Below, piece after piece: positions 17,158 to 25,440 of a stretch of 64,000 bases of DNA. Both the position numbers and the translations under genes were made by a program. Position 1 is the stretch's first letter. The number at the start of each line of letters is the position of its first letter. The notes beneath the pieces were generated by a model, which saw nothing but the letters and a program-made list of their open reading frames with translations, did not search any database and had not been told where the DNA came from. Source of the stretch: an uncultured Oscillospiraceae bacterium (GTDB lineage: Bacteria > Bacillota > Clostridia > Oscillospirales > Oscillospiraceae); the NCBI GenBank assembly GCA_900763685.1, contig CAAFLF010000017.1:24362-88361 (forward strand). The letters are read 5' to 3'.

Positions 17158-17532
17158 ATGGGTAAATTTGTCATCCGCAAAACCGCCACCGGCATCAAGT
17201 TCGACCTGAAGGCCGCCAATGGCGAGGTCATCGCCACGTCGGAGGTCTACAATTCCGAGGAGGCCTGCCGCAACGGCATCGCCAGCGTCCAGCGGAACGC
17301 CCCCATCGCCGCGGTGGAGGATCAGACCGCCAAGGATTTCACCGTGGAGAAGCACCCTAAGTTCGAGGTCTATCTCGACAAGGGCGGGGAGTACCGCTTC
17401 CGCCTGAAGGCCACCAACGGCCAGATCATCGCGGTCTCCGAGGGCTACAAGGCCATGGCCGGCTGCCGCAACGGCATCGCCAGCGTGAAGAAGAACGCCC
17501 CGGACTCCCCGGTGGTGATGATCGAGGATTGA
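17158..17532 (+). CDS. YegP-family protein (two DUF1508 repeats)
   Basis: The 124-residue protein consists of two similar halves. Repeat 1 covers about residues 3-50 (FDLKAANGEVIATSEVY, then CRNGIASVQRNAP) and repeat 2 about 66-115 (FRLKATNGQIIAVSEGY, then CRNGIASVKKNAP), the hallmark of YegP. These small cytoplasmic proteins have an unknown biochemical role. AGGGAGG lies ten bases before ATG 17158. The gene has its own promoter and terminator. Confidence 0.93.
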   Translation: MGKFVIRKTATGIKFDLKAANGEVIATSEVYNSEEACRNGIASVQRNAPIAAVEDQTAKDFTVEKHPKFEVYLDKGGEYRFRLKATNGQIIAVSEGYKAMAGCRNGIASVKKNAPDSPVVMIED

Positions 17533-17538
17533 GAAAGC

Positions 17539-17568
17539 GCCCCGGGCTCCCGCCCGGGGCTTTCTTTG
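17539..17568. terminator. Intrinsic terminator
   Basis: Stem GCCCCGGG (17539-17546) with CCCGGGGC (17553-17560), then TTTCTTT; lies between convergent genes. Confidence 0.85.
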
Positions 17569-17571
17569 CCC

Positions 17572-18321
17572 TCAGCCCAGGGCGGTGTCCATCAGCATCA
17601 TCAGCAGGAAGCCGGTGAGGTAGGCGGGGGCGCCGCCGCCCTGGGCCTGGGGAAGGAGCTCCTCCGCCGTGACATAGAGCATGGCCCCGGCGGCGAAGGC
17701 CAGCAGCCATGGCATCACGGCCCCGGCCGCGGCGGCCATCAGGGCGGCGGCCACGCCGAAGACAGGCTCCACCGCCCCGGAGAGGGCGGCCAGGGCGAAG
17801 GCCCGGCTCCGGCCCATGCCCTCCTGCCGGAGGGGCAGGGCCACGGCGGCGCCCTCCGGGAAGTTCTGCGCCCCGATGCCGAGAGCCAGGGCCGCGGCGG
17901 CGGCGAAGCCCTCGCCCCCCGCCGCCAGGGCAAAGCTCAGGCCCACGGCCATGCCCTCCGGGATGTTGTGAAGGGTGATGGCCGTCACCAGGAGCGTGGT
18001 CTCCCGGGAGGAGCGGCCCGGAGCGGGGCGGAGGCGGGGCAGCAGGGCGTCTAAGCCCCAGAGGAAGAGGGCCCCCGCCCCGGTGCCGGCGACGGCGGGG
18101 AGCCAGGGCGGCAGGCCCTGGGCGGCGGCCCGGTCCATGGCGGGGAGCAGCAGGCTCCAGACGCTGGCCGCCGTCATGATGCCCGCGGCGAAGCCCAGCA
18201 GCCAGCGCCGCAGGCGCTCCCGGGGCTCCCGGACAAAAAGAAAGACTGTGGCCGCCCCCAGCGTGGTCATGGCAAAGAGGAACAGCGTCCCTCCGGCGGC
18301 CCAGGTCAAGGCTTGTTTCAT
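17572..18321 (-). CDS. ZIP-family metal ion transporter
   Basis: The 249-residue membrane protein has eight hydrophobic segments and the ZIP metal-site motifs TLHNIPEGMAVG (helix IV) and GAQNFPEGAAV (helix V), each with the conserved His/Asn-x-x-Pro-Glu-Gly. ZIP proteins move zinc, iron or manganese into the cytoplasm; the ion cannot be told. AGGAGGG precedes ATG 18321. The gene is single and divergent from the guanine deaminase unit. Confidence 0.92.
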   Translation of the reverse strand: MKQALTWAAGGTLFLFAMTTLGAATVFLFVREPRERLRRWLLGFAAGIMTAASVWSLLLPAMDRAAAQGLPPWLPAVAGTGAGALFLWGLDALLPRLRPAPGRSSRETTLLVTAITLHNIPEGMAVGLSFALAAGGEGFAAAAALALGIGAQNFPEGAAVALPLRQEGMGRSRAFALAALSGAVEPVFGVAAALMAAAAGAVMPWLLAFAAGAMLYVTAEELLPQAQGGGAPAYLTGFLLMMLMDTALG

Positions 18322-18446
18322 GGTCGATCCCTCCTGTCGCGGGCGCGGAGGGTCCCCCTCAAAACGCGCCCTGTGACAGCATATGTGCCGGGACAGGGAG
18401 GGGTGCCGGAAAACGCCCTCCGGCGGGAAATTCCAAAAGAAGCCCC

Positions 18447-18475
18447 TTGCGTTTCCCGCCGGAATGTGCTAAGCT
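18447..18475 (+). promoter_or_regulatory. Promoter of the riboswitch-guaD unit
   Basis: TTGCGT (18447-18452), 17-bp spacer, extended -10 TGC-TAAGCT ending at 18475. Confidence 0.55.
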
Positions 18476-18512
18476 CTGCTTATGGCAAAGCCCCCTGGCG
18501 GGGGCGGAGCGT

Positions 18513-18634
18513 CTGACTCATATAGTCCCGCTGCGGCCTTCGGGCCCTATGGCGCGGGAGTTTCTACGGGGCCGCCCAAGGCCCGGCTATGAGTGTCCGA
18601 CGGTAGGAGTCTACCGGACGGGCGCTCTTTTTTG
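18513..18634 (+). promoter_or_regulatory. Purine (guanine-type) riboswitch with overlapping terminator, ON-type layout
   Basis: P1 pairs ACTCATA (18516-18522) with TATGAGT (18588-18594). P2 is CCCGC (18527-18531) with GCGGG (18554-18558). J2/3 holds the class signature GTTTCTAC (18560-18567), P3 is GGGCC with GGCCC (18569-18573, 18580-18584), and J3/1 is CTAT with the C that selects guanine. Loop L2 is enlarged by a GGCC-TTCG-GGCC hairpin (18535-18546). Downstream, GAGTGTCCG...CGGTAG (18591-18606) pairs with CTACCG...CGG..CGCTC (18611-18627) followed by T6, a terminator. Its left arm reuses the 3' strand of P1, so ligand binding should prevent termination. Confidence 0.88.
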
Positions 18635-18667
18635 CCGCGAAATCTCGACCCGTAGGAGGAATTTTTC

Positions 18668-19933
18668 ATGGCACTGACGGTTTTGAAGGGCAACATCGTC
18701 TCCGCCCCCGCCCTGGGGGAGCTGGAGATCACGGAGCACGGCTATCTCGCGGCGGAGGACGGAAAGATCATCGGGGTCTTCCCGGCGCTGCCGGAGGCGT
18801 ACGCCGCCGCGCCGGTGGAGGACTGGGGGGATGCCCTGATTTTGCAGTCCTTCGCGGACCTGCATCTCCACGCACCTCAGTACCCCATGATGGCCATGGG
18901 CATGGACCTGCCCCTGCTGGACTGGTTGGAGGCCTACGCCTTCCCCACGGAGACCCGCTGCGCCGACGAGGGCTACGCCCGGGCGCTCTACCGGCGGCTG
19001 GCCCACGACCTTGTGAAAAACGGCACCACCCGGGTCTCCATCTTCTCCTCCCTCCACCGCCCGGCGACCCTGATCCTCATGGAGGAGCTGGAGAAGGCCG
19101 GGGTCCGGGGCTACGTCGGCAAGGTGAACATGGACCGCAACGGCGGGGAGCGCTTACAGGAGACCACGGAGGGATCCATGCGGGAGACCCTCCGCTGGCT
19201 GGAGGAGTGTCAGGACTTCCGGGGCCTGAAGCCCATCCTGACGCCCCGCTTCACCCCCTCCTGCACGGACGCTCTGATGGCCTTCCTGGGAAAGCTGGCC
19301 CGGGAGCGGGACCTGCCGGTGCAGTCCCATCTCTCGGAAAACCAGGCGGAGATGGAGCTGGTGGGGCGGCTGCACCCGGACTGCCGGCAGTATTGGGAGA
19401 CCTACGCCAAGTTCGGCCTCTGGAAGCCGGGGACCCTCATGGCCCACTGCGTCCACTCCGACCGGCGGGAGCGGGACGCCATGCGCTCGGCGGGGGTCAC
19501 CGCCGTCCACTGCGCGGCGTCCAACAACGCCCTCTGCTCCGGCATCGCCCCGGTGCGGGTGATGCTGAACGAGGGCGTGAAGGTGGCCCTGGGCAGCGAC
19601 GTGGCGGGCGGCGACCGGCTGAGCCTCTTTGACGGCGTGGCCATGACCCTGCGCGCCTCCAAGGACCGGCGGATCCTGGACCACTGGGAGACCGAGGCCC
19701 TGACGGTGCCGGAGGCCTGGTACCTGGGTACCTCCGCCGGGGCGGAGTACTTCGGGGACGCGCCCGGCTTCGCGGCGGGGAACCCTCTCCACGCCATGGT
19801 GCTGGACGACAGCGCCCTGCCCGGTGCCGGGGAGCTCAGCGTCCGCCAGCGCTTTGAGCGCTGCGTCTACTACCGCCAGGAGAACGCCATCCGGGCGGTG
19901 TGGAGCGAAGGAAGGAAGGTCTACGAGACATAA
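18668..19933 (+). CDS. guaD: Guanine deaminase
   Basis: Guanine deaminase converts guanine to xanthine and ammonia, opening purine breakdown. The 421-residue amidohydrolase has zinc ligands in FADLHLHAPQ (about 65), the guanine-deaminase block LTPRFTPSC (about 195), QSHLSEN (about 220), AHCVHSD (about 258) and LGSDVAGG (about 315). The TaGVTAVHCAASNNALCSG loop also fits the family. AGGAGG lies eight bases before ATG 18668. It stands directly behind a guanine-type riboswitch arranged so that guanine should turn expression on, which suits a catabolic enzyme. A strong terminator follows. Confidence 0.95.
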   Translation: MALTVLKGNIVSAPALGELEITEHGYLAAEDGKIIGVFPALPEAYAAAPVEDWGDALILQSFADLHLHAPQYPMMAMGMDLPLLDWLEAYAFPTETRCADEGYARALYRRLAHDLVKNGTTRVSIFSSLHRPATLILMEELEKAGVRGYVGKVNMDRNGGERLQETTEGSMRETLRWLEECQDFRGLKPILTPRFTPSCTDALMAFLGKLARERDLPVQSHLSENQAEMELVGRLHPDCRQYWETYAKFGLWKPGTLMAHCVHSDRRERDAMRSAGVTAVHCAASNNALCSGIAPVRVMLNEGVKVALGSDVAGGDRLSLFDGVAMTLRASKDRRILDHWETEALTVPEAWYLGTSAGAEYFGDAPGFAAGNPLHAMVLDDSALPGAGELSVRQRFERCVYYRQENAIRAVWSEGRKVYET

Positions 19934-19948
19934 CCTTGAGACATAAGG

Positions 19949-19982
19949 AAAGCGCCTCCGGCACTGCCGGAGGCGCTTTTTT
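19949..19982. terminator. Intrinsic terminator between guaD and the convergent patatin gene
   Basis: Perfect 14-bp stem AAAGCGCCTCCGGC (19949-19962) with GCCGGAGGCGCTTT (19966-19979), then T6 overall. Confidence 0.9.
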
Positions 19983-19987
19983 GAGGA

Positions 19988-20827
19988 TCAATCCAGGAAG
20001 GCAGGGATCTTTTCGCCGTCCCGCAGGCCCTTTTCGTAGAGGCGGAGCAGGGCGTCCCGGTCCCGGCTCAGGGTGCGGACGCCGCAGGTGTCGTCCGGGG
20101 CCACGATGAGGAGCTTTCCCTGGCGGGCGTAGTCCTGGGCCAGGGCCACGCCCCGGTTGTAGCGCTCCGCCCGGCGGCGCAGGCCCTCCGCCGCGGCGGG
20201 ATAGCGCTTTTCCAGGCGCTTCGCGAGCTTTTCATCCGTGTCGGAGCGGCGGAGCTCGCCCTCGGGCTTTGTCAGCAGCAGCACCACCCGGTCGCAGCCG
20301 TCGGCGAAGGCCTTCTCCACCGGGACGGGGTCCCCCAGGGCGCCGTCGTAGTAGGGGACGCCGCCGATGAATTGCGCCGGGCACACCACCGGGATGGCGG
20401 AGGAGGCCATGAGGATGCGGTAGTCATCCTGCCGCAGATCGCCGGGGCGGAAGTAGTGAGGCTTTCCGGTCCCGGCCTCCGTGGCGGCCACGTACCACTC
20501 GGTGGGATCCGCCGCGATGCGGGGGTAGTCCAGGGGGTCCTCGCCGCCGGAGACGCTGAGGGTACCGTAGATGTACTGAAGGTCCAGGAAGCCCCGGCCC
20601 CGGAGGAAGTTCCCCAGGCCCATATAGGCCTTCCGCTGGGAGTAGTCCCGGAAGAAGCGGAGGTTCCGGCCCCGCTGCCCCGCCAGGAAGGAGGCCAGGT
20701 TGGCGCTGCCGGCGGAGATGCCGATGCCGTAGTCAAAACGGACGCCCTCGTCCAGGCAGCGATCCAGGACCCCGGCGGCATACACGCCCCGGAGCCCGCC
20801 GCCCACGTCGATGAGACCAGTTTTCAT
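19988..20827 (-). CDS. Patatin-like phospholipase
   Basis: The 279-residue protein shows the patatin pattern: oxyanion loop DVGGGLRGVYAAGVL (residues 8-22), nucleophile elbow GISAGSAN with Ser near residue 43, and the catalytic Asp in YYDGALGDPVP (near 170). Such proteins are acyl hydrolases acting on lipids. This form is the common small bacterial class without extra domains. I start at ATG 20827, eight bases after AGGAGG; the open frame extends upstream without a site. Convergent with guaD. Confidence 0.9.
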   Translation of the reverse strand: MKTGLIDVGGGLRGVYAAGVLDRCLDEGVRFDYGIGISAGSANLASFLAGQRGRNLRFFRDYSQRKAYMGLGNFLRGRGFLDLQYIYGTLSVSGGEDPLDYPRIAADPTEWYVAATEAGTGKPHYFRPGDLRQDDYRILMASSAIPVVCPAQFIGGVPYYDGALGDPVPVEKAFADGCDRVVLLLTKPEGELRRSDTDEKLAKRLEKRYPAAAEGLRRRAERYNRGVALAQDYARQGKLLIVAPDDTCGVRTLSRDRDALLRLYEKGLRDGEKIPAFLD

Positions 20828-20933
20828 AGCGCTTCCTCCTGTTCGCCCGCGTTTCTGAAGGGAAGCGTACTCCCCGGCGGCGGAGCTTGTCAATGGGCAA
20901 ATGGGAGGGAGTGTACAGAGGCCTCCCCGGCGC

Positions 20934-20962
20934 TTGACACTTCCCCCCGGGCGTGGTAAATT
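20934..20962 (+). promoter_or_regulatory. Promoter of the transketolase operon
   Basis: Consensus TTGACA (20934-20939), 17-bp spacer, TAAATT (20957-20962). Confidence 0.75.
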
Positions 20963-21035
20963 AAAAAGATAACAGACCCGGGTGTTTTACGCACCCATGA
21001 ATACTGCGAAATCGTTTTTTCGGAGGTAATCAACC

Positions 21036-21848
21036 ATGACAACGCAGGAACTCCAGGCCGTTTGCCGCCAGGTGCGCCGGGACATCGTTGAGATGACCGC
21101 CGCCGCGGCCAGCGGGCATCCCGGCGGCTCCCTCTCTGCGGTGGAGCTCACCGTGGGCGCTTTCTATCACGCCATGCGGGTGGACCCCGCCAACCCCAAC
21201 TGGGAGGGCCGGGACCGCTTCGTCCTCTCCAAGGGCCACGTCTCCCCCTGCTACTATGGCGTGCTGGCGGAGAAGGGCTTCTTCCCCCGGGAGGAGCTCA
21301 TGACCTTCCGTCAGCTCCACTCCCGGCTCCAGGGCCATCCCGACGCCAAGAAGCTCCCCGGCGTGGACGCCTCCACCGGCTCCCTGGGCCAGGGCGTCTC
21401 CATCGCCAACGGCATGGCTCTCGGCGCCAAGCTCCTGGGCAAGGATACCAAGGTCTTCGTCCTCTGCGGCGACGGCGAGCTGCAGGAGGGCCAGATCTGG
21501 GAGGCCTTCATGTCCGCCGCCCACTATCACCTGGATAACCTCACCGTCCTCATCGACTGGAACGGCCTGCAGATCGACGGCAGCAACGACGAGGTCATGA
21601 GTCTCGGCGACCTGCCCGCGAAGCTCCGTGCCTTCGGCTTCGACCTCCACGAGGTGGCCGACGGCAATGACATCGAGCAGGTGCTGGCCGCCTACGATGC
21701 TCCCACCGTCCCTGGGAAGCCGAAGTGCATCCTGGCCCACACGGTGAAGGGCAAGGGCGTCTCCTTCATGGAGAACCAGGCGGGGTGGCACGGCAAGGCG
21801 CCCAACGCCGAGCAGCGCGCGCAGGCTTTGAAGGAACTGGAGGGCTGA
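21036..21848 (+). CDS. Transketolase, N-terminal (thiamine-binding) subunit
   Basis: Transketolase exchanges two-carbon units between sugar phosphates in the non-oxidative pentose phosphate pathway. This 270-residue subunit has the TPP-binding domain: SGHPGGSLS near residue 26, SKGHVSPCYY near 64, STGSLGQG near 110 and the TPP/Mg motif GDGELQEGQIWEAF...NLTVLIDWNGLQIDG (about 147-185). The enzyme is split into two genes, as in many Clostridia and archaea. GGAGG precedes ATG 21036. Three bases separate it from the C-terminal subunit gene. Confidence 0.96.
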   Translation: MTTQELQAVCRQVRRDIVEMTAAAASGHPGGSLSAVELTVGAFYHAMRVDPANPNWEGRDRFVLSKGHVSPCYYGVLAEKGFFPREELMTFRQLHSRLQGHPDAKKLPGVDASTGSLGQGVSIANGMALGAKLLGKDTKVFVLCGDGELQEGQIWEAFMSAAHYHLDNLTVLIDWNGLQIDGSNDEVMSLGDLPAKLRAFGFDLHEVADGNDIEQVLAAYDAPTVPGKPKCILAHTVKGKGVSFMENQAGWHGKAPNAEQRAQALKELEG

Positions 21849-21851
21849 GAG

Positions 21852-22778
21852 ATGGCAGACAAGATCGCGACGAGAGAAGCTTACGGCAAGGCCCTGGTAG
21901 ACCTGGGCAACGAGAACGGCAAGGTGGTCGTCCTGGATGCCGACCTGGCCGGCGCCACCATGACCAAGTACTTCAAGGCCGCCCACCCCGACCGCTTCTT
22001 CGACATGGGCATTGCGGAGGCCGACATGGTGGCCACCTCCGCCGGCCTTTCCACCATGGGGCTCATCCCCTTCTGCTCCACCTTCGCCATGTTCGGCGCG
22101 GGCCGGGCCTATGACCAGATGAGAAACTCCGTGGCCTACCCCCACTTCAACGTGAAGCTCTGCTGCTCCCACGCCGGCGTCAGCGTCGGCGAGGACGGCG
22201 GCAGCCACCAGTGCGTTGAGGACCTGGCTCTCATGCGGGCCATCCCCGGCATGACCGTCATCGTCCCGGCGGACGCCAAGGAGGCCCGGAAGGCCGTCTT
22301 CGCTCTCGCCGAGTACAACGGCCCCTCCTACCTGCGCCTGGCCCGCCTCGCTACCCCGGTCTTCGAGGAGGACTACCCCTTTGAGATCGGCAAGGCCAAC
22401 GTCCTCCGGGAGGGCACCGACGTTGCCGTCTTCGCCTGCGGCCTGATGGTCAACGAGTCCCTGGAGGCCGCGAAGCTCCTGGAGGCGGAGGGCATCCACG
22501 CCGCCGTCATCAACGTCCACACCATCAAGCCCATCGACGCCCAGTGCGTCACCGAGTGGGCCGAGAAGTGCGGCAAGGTCATCACGGTGGAGGAGCACAG
22601 CACCATCGGCGGCCTGGGCGACGCCGTGGCCGACGTCCTCATGGGCAAGGTGGCCTGCAAGTTCCACAAGATCGGCGTCCAGGACCAGTTCGGCCAGTCC
22701 GGCAAGGCCGCGGACGTCCTGCGGGAGTACGGCCTCACCGCCGACCAGATCGCCCAAGAGATCAAGCAGAATATCTGA
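21852..22778 (+). CDS. Transketolase, C-terminal subunit
   Basis: The 308-residue partner carries the pyrimidine-binding domain (MGIAEADMVATSAGLSTMG near 53-71, FSTFAMF-type strand, CSHAGVSVGEDGGSHQ near 107) and the C-terminal transketolase domain (KVITVEEHSTIGGLGDAVA near 248). GGAGGG at the end of the upstream gene serves as ribosome site for ATG 21852, so the subunits are co-translated. A strong terminator ends the two-gene operon. Together the subunits make one complete transketolase. Confidence 0.96.
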   Translation: MADKIATREAYGKALVDLGNENGKVVVLDADLAGATMTKYFKAAHPDRFFDMGIAEADMVATSAGLSTMGLIPFCSTFAMFGAGRAYDQMRNSVAYPHFNVKLCCSHAGVSVGEDGGSHQCVEDLALMRAIPGMTVIVPADAKEARKAVFALAEYNGPSYLRLARLATPVFEEDYPFEIGKANVLREGTDVAVFACGLMVNESLEAAKLLEAEGIHAAVINVHTIKPIDAQCVTEWAEKCGKVITVEEHSTIGGLGDAVADVLMGKVACKFHKIGVQDQFGQSGKAADVLREYGLTADQIAQEIKQNI

Positions 22779-22788
22779 GCGGAAAACC

Positions 22789-22825
22789 AAGGCAGCCCCT
22801 CCTTTTGGGAGGGGCTGCCTTTCTT
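22789..22825 (+). terminator. Intrinsic terminator of the transketolase operon
   Basis: Perfect 14-bp stem AAGGCAGCCCCTCC (22789-22802) with GGAGGGGCTGCCTT (22808-22821), then TCTT. Confidence 0.88.
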
Positions 22826-22851
22826 CGCCGGACGGTACCCGGCCACGGCGC

Positions 22852-22881
22852 TTGACCGGGGGAGGGCGGCGGTGATAGAAT
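22852..22881 (+). promoter_or_regulatory. Promoter of the S51 peptidase-like gene
   Basis: TTGACC (22852-22857), 18-bp spacer, TAGAAT (22876-22881). Confidence 0.65.
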
Positions 22882-22917
22882 GGGGACGAAAAATGATCTC
22901 AGAAAGGAAGTCTCGCT

Positions 22918-23637
22918 ATGATCGCGTTTTTGACCAGCAGCCCGGCGGAGGGCCAGGACCACACCCACCTGAACCCCGCCAACGGCCTTGTCTCAGAGCT
23001 GGAGAAGGTCCTGCCACGGCCCGCCCGTGGGCTCTTCGTCTGCTCGGACCCGGATGACTTCGCCTTCACGGACCGCTTCGCCGGGGAGATGTTCGCGGCC
23101 TTTGAGAACGCCGGCTTCCCGGTGCCCCTGCGCAGCGTCCTGGACCACCGGAACCCGGAGATGGCGGCGGAGCTGGTGAAAGCCGCCGACCTCATCATCC
23201 TCGCGGGCGGGCCCACCCTGGCCCAGAACCGCTTCTTCCAGGAGGTTCACTTGCGGGAGGCCATGGCGGACTTCGGCGGCGTGGTGCTGGGCATCAGCGC
23301 CGGGACCATGAACAGCGCGGAGACGGTCTACGTCCAGCCGGAGCTGCCGGGGGAGACCCGGCCGGAGCATCCCCGCTTCCTGCCAGGGCTTGGCATCACC
23401 CATGCCCAGGTGCTGCCCCACTACCAGCGGACGAAGACGGACATCCTGGACGGCCTGCGGCTCTTTGAGGACGTGACCTACCCCGATAGCCAGGGCCAGC
23501 GCTTCCTGGCCCTGGTGGACGGCAGCTACCTCCTCTGCCGGGACAGCCACACCCAGCTCCGGGGCGAAGCCTACGAGGTCGCCGACGGCACGCTCCGCCA
23601 GATCAGCCGGGAGGGAGACGCACTTTCCCTGGCGTAA
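22918..23637 (+). CDS. Peptidase S51 family protein (dipeptidase E-like)
   Basis: The 239-residue protein has the S51 layout, related to class I glutamine amidotransferases but with a Ser nucleophile: LIILAGGPTLAQNRFFQE (about 91-108) then GVVLGISAGTMNSAE with Ser near residue 126 in GISAG. Characterised relatives cleave Asp-X dipeptides or cyanophycin. AAAGGAAG lies about eight bases before ATG 22918. Single-gene unit with its own promoter and terminator; the physiological substrate is not evident. Confidence 0.88.
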   Translation: MIAFLTSSPAEGQDHTHLNPANGLVSELEKVLPRPARGLFVCSDPDDFAFTDRFAGEMFAAFENAGFPVPLRSVLDHRNPEMAAELVKAADLIILAGGPTLAQNRFFQEVHLREAMADFGGVVLGISAGTMNSAETVYVQPELPGETRPEHPRFLPGLGITHAQVLPHYQRTKTDILDGLRLFEDVTYPDSQGQRFLALVDGSYLLCRDSHTQLRGEAYEVADGTLRQISREGDALSLA

Positions 23638-23652
23638 CGGAAAACAACAGAG

Positions 23653-23686
23653 AACGCCCGGCAGCCTGTGGCTGCCGGGCGTTTTT
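23653..23686 (+). terminator. Intrinsic terminator
   Basis: Perfect 14-bp stem AACGCCCGGCAGCC (23653-23666) with GGCTGCCGGGCGTT (23670-23683), TGT loop, T5. Confidence 0.9.
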
Positions 23687-23734
23687 CGCGGTTGATCGTC
23701 CTGCTCCCCGGGGCGTATTTGCCCTCGCCGCCGG

Positions 23735-24236
23735 TTACTTGCTCTCAGGCAGAAGCCCCAGCTCCCGCCGCCGCTTCTCAATGAACGCGAACTGCTGGAG
23801 GGATAAACGTGCCCAATTCCTCGTTGGAGGCGTAGGCGGGGAAGGAAGTATTATAGTCCCTGTCACCGGAGGGACCCCCGTCGAAGCCGCGGTCTTTCGC
23901 GGGGTACCAGCGGACGACCTTGAGAATATCGCCGTCCCAGACCAGCGATATCATGAACGTGGCTTCCACATACTTCTTATAGCTCCGGATGCCCTTGGGC
24001 ACCAGCCAATACTTCTTGAAGGGGTCATGGCATGGCAGGTCCCGTGCCTGTATCCTCTCAAAGAAGTAATAGGCCAGGCGGCCGATCTCCTCCGGGGGCA
24101 TGGGGTAATCGTAGATGGCCGCCGCTTCCGAGATGCCATATATCCACAGGACCGGGATAAACTGGATCTGCCGCTTATTGACAAGCGCGACATCCAGCTT
24201 ATAGACGGAGGTATTGTAAAGGGAAGGATCGATCAT
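23735..24236 (-). pseudogene. Hypothetical protein gene with a 3' frameshift
   Basis: From ATG 24236 the frame runs 152 residues to TGA at 23778 and ends EELGTFIPPAVRVH. In another frame the same DNA continues RLSLQQFAFIEKRRRELGLL and PESK to TAA at 23735-23737, which looks like a genuine charged helical C-terminus. A one-base indel near 23815-23825 would join them into about 166 residues, so I infer a recent frameshift or sequence error. The protein is rich in Tyr, Trp and Pro and has more mixed codon use than its neighbours; I recognise no domain. The ribosome site is weak. Confidence 0.55.
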
Positions 24237-24257
24237 ACACACACTCCGATCTTGTCT

Positions 24258-24284
24258 CGCGGGGGCTTTCGCCCCGCGTTTTTT
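24258..24284 (+). terminator. Terminator-like hairpin pointing rightward
   Basis: CGCGGGGGC (24258-24266) with GCCCCGCG (24271-24278) then T6. No plus-strand gene obviously feeds it, so it may end an antisense transcript or be left from a lost gene. Confidence 0.6.
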
Positions 24285-24293
24285 CAACGGCTC

Positions 24294-24324
24294 AGGAAGC
24301 CGCGGCGGGGTTCGCCGCGGCTTC
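24294..24324. repeat. Strong hairpin after the lacI-type gene
   Basis: GGAAGCCGCGGCG (24294-24306) pairs with CGCCGCGGCTTCC (24312-24324). It lies just past the 3' end of the minus-strand regulator gene and may end its transcript, though no T-run follows on that strand. Confidence 0.55.
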
Positions 24325-24334
24325 CTTGGTTTGC

Positions 24335-25351
24335 TTATCTCTGGGACGGGGCCCAGGCGCCGGGGGGGCTGTAGGGGTGGTAGGCGGAGGTGAGGACCTT
24401 CTCGATGACGGGGGCGTCCGGCTCCTCCACCCGCTGGAGGATCTGCTCCCCCGCGGCGGTGCCCAGGGCCTCTACCGGCTGGATGATGGAGTCCATCTGG
24501 TCGGCGTAGAGCTGGTTGAGGCTGGAGTCGTAGTCCACAAAGCTCACAAGGTCGATGTCCTGCCCCAGGCGGATGTTGTGCCGGTGGGCGTAGACGATGG
24601 CCTCGGAGACCAGGGAGTTCCGGCAGACGATGAGGGCGTCGCACTCCCGCTCCATCAGCTCGTCCAGGCACTGCTGGGCGCAGCCCTCGTCCACGCCGCC
24701 GTAGCGGATGAGGCTCTCGTCCACCTCCATGCCGCAGTCCTGCACGGCCTGCTGGTAGGCGGCGATGCGCTCCTTGGTGGAGGAGAGCCAGGGCAGGCCG
24801 CCGATGATGCCGATGCGGCTGTCGCCCTTGCGGACCAGGCGGCAGACGCTGCGGTAGATGGGCTGGAAGTTGGAGACGCTGACGGAGGAGTACTTCTTGG
24901 TGTCGAAGACCCGGTCCACCAGCACCACGGGGAAGCCGTTGGGGATCAGGGCGTCAAAGCGCTGGAAGCTGTCCATGGTGCTGGCCACGAGAAGCCCGTC
25001 CACCAGGCCCGCCGTCAGCAGGCGGATGTTGTTCTCCTCCCGCTCCATGCTCTCCTTGCTGTTGGAGACGATGAGGTGGTAGCCGTGGGCGGAGAGGTAA
25101 TCCTCGGCGGTCTCGATCATGGTGCCGAAGAACTTGCTGGAGATGTCCGGCACCACGAAGCCGATGGTCTTCTTCTTGCCGGTGCGGAAACTCCGGGCGG
25201 AGGCGTCCGGCGTGTAGCCCAGCTCCCGGATGGCGGCGTAGACTTTGTCTCGGGTCTCCTCGGAGACGTAGCGGGTCTGGTTGATGGTGTGGGACACGGT
25301 GGCGGTGGAGACCCCCGCGAGCCGCGCCACATCGCTGATGGTCACTTTCAT
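24335..25351 (-). CDS. LacI-family transcriptional regulator
   Basis: The 338-residue protein starts with the LacI helix-turn-helix MKVTISDVARLAGVSTATVS (residues 1-20), hinge helix (YTPDASARSFRTGKKK) and a periplasmic-binding-like ligand domain (TIGFVVPDISSKFFG to the C-terminus). No sugar-specific signature can be named. ATG 25351 begins the HTH motif directly; an in-frame ATG lies three codons earlier. A TTGACG/TATACT promoter (25412-25440, minus) drives it, and AATCGTTWAC-like motifs lie between that promoter and the start and again in front of gap, so it probably represses itself and gap. Confidence 0.9.
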   Translation of the reverse strand: MKVTISDVARLAGVSTATVSHTINQTRYVSEETRDKVYAAIRELGYTPDASARSFRTGKKKTIGFVVPDISSKFFGTMIETAEDYLSAHGYHLIVSNSKESMEREENNIRLLTAGLVDGLLVASTMDSFQRFDALIPNGFPVVLVDRVFDTKKYSSVSVSNFQPIYRSVCRLVRKGDSRIGIIGGLPWLSSTKERIAAYQQAVQDCGMEVDESLIRYGGVDEGCAQQCLDELMERECDALIVCRNSLVSEAIVYAHRHNIRLGQDIDLVSFVDYDSSLNQLYADQMDSIIQPVEALGTAAGEQILQRVEEPDAPVIEKVLTSAYHPYSPPGAWAPSQR

Positions 25352-25371
25352 TGCGGTCACCCCGGTTGCGC

Positions 25372-25440
25372 AAGCGTTTCCTCACTTGCGTAATTTGAAT
25401 CGTTACGGAACAGTATAGCCTTCTCCCCCGGGAACGTCAA
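25372..25440 (-). promoter_or_regulatory. Promoter and operator-like motifs of the LacI-family gene
   Basis: On the minus strand TTGACG (25440-25435), 17-bp spacer, TATACT (25417-25412). Motifs resembling AATCGTTTAC lie downstream at 25398-25407 (AATCGTTACG) and 25372-25381 (AAGCGTTTCC). Confidence 0.6.

Noticed and set aside
18520-18600. Adenine-specific reading of the purine riboswitch
   Set aside because: The J3/1 specificity base is C (CTAT), which pairs with guanine; adenine types carry T there, and the downstream gene acts on guanine.
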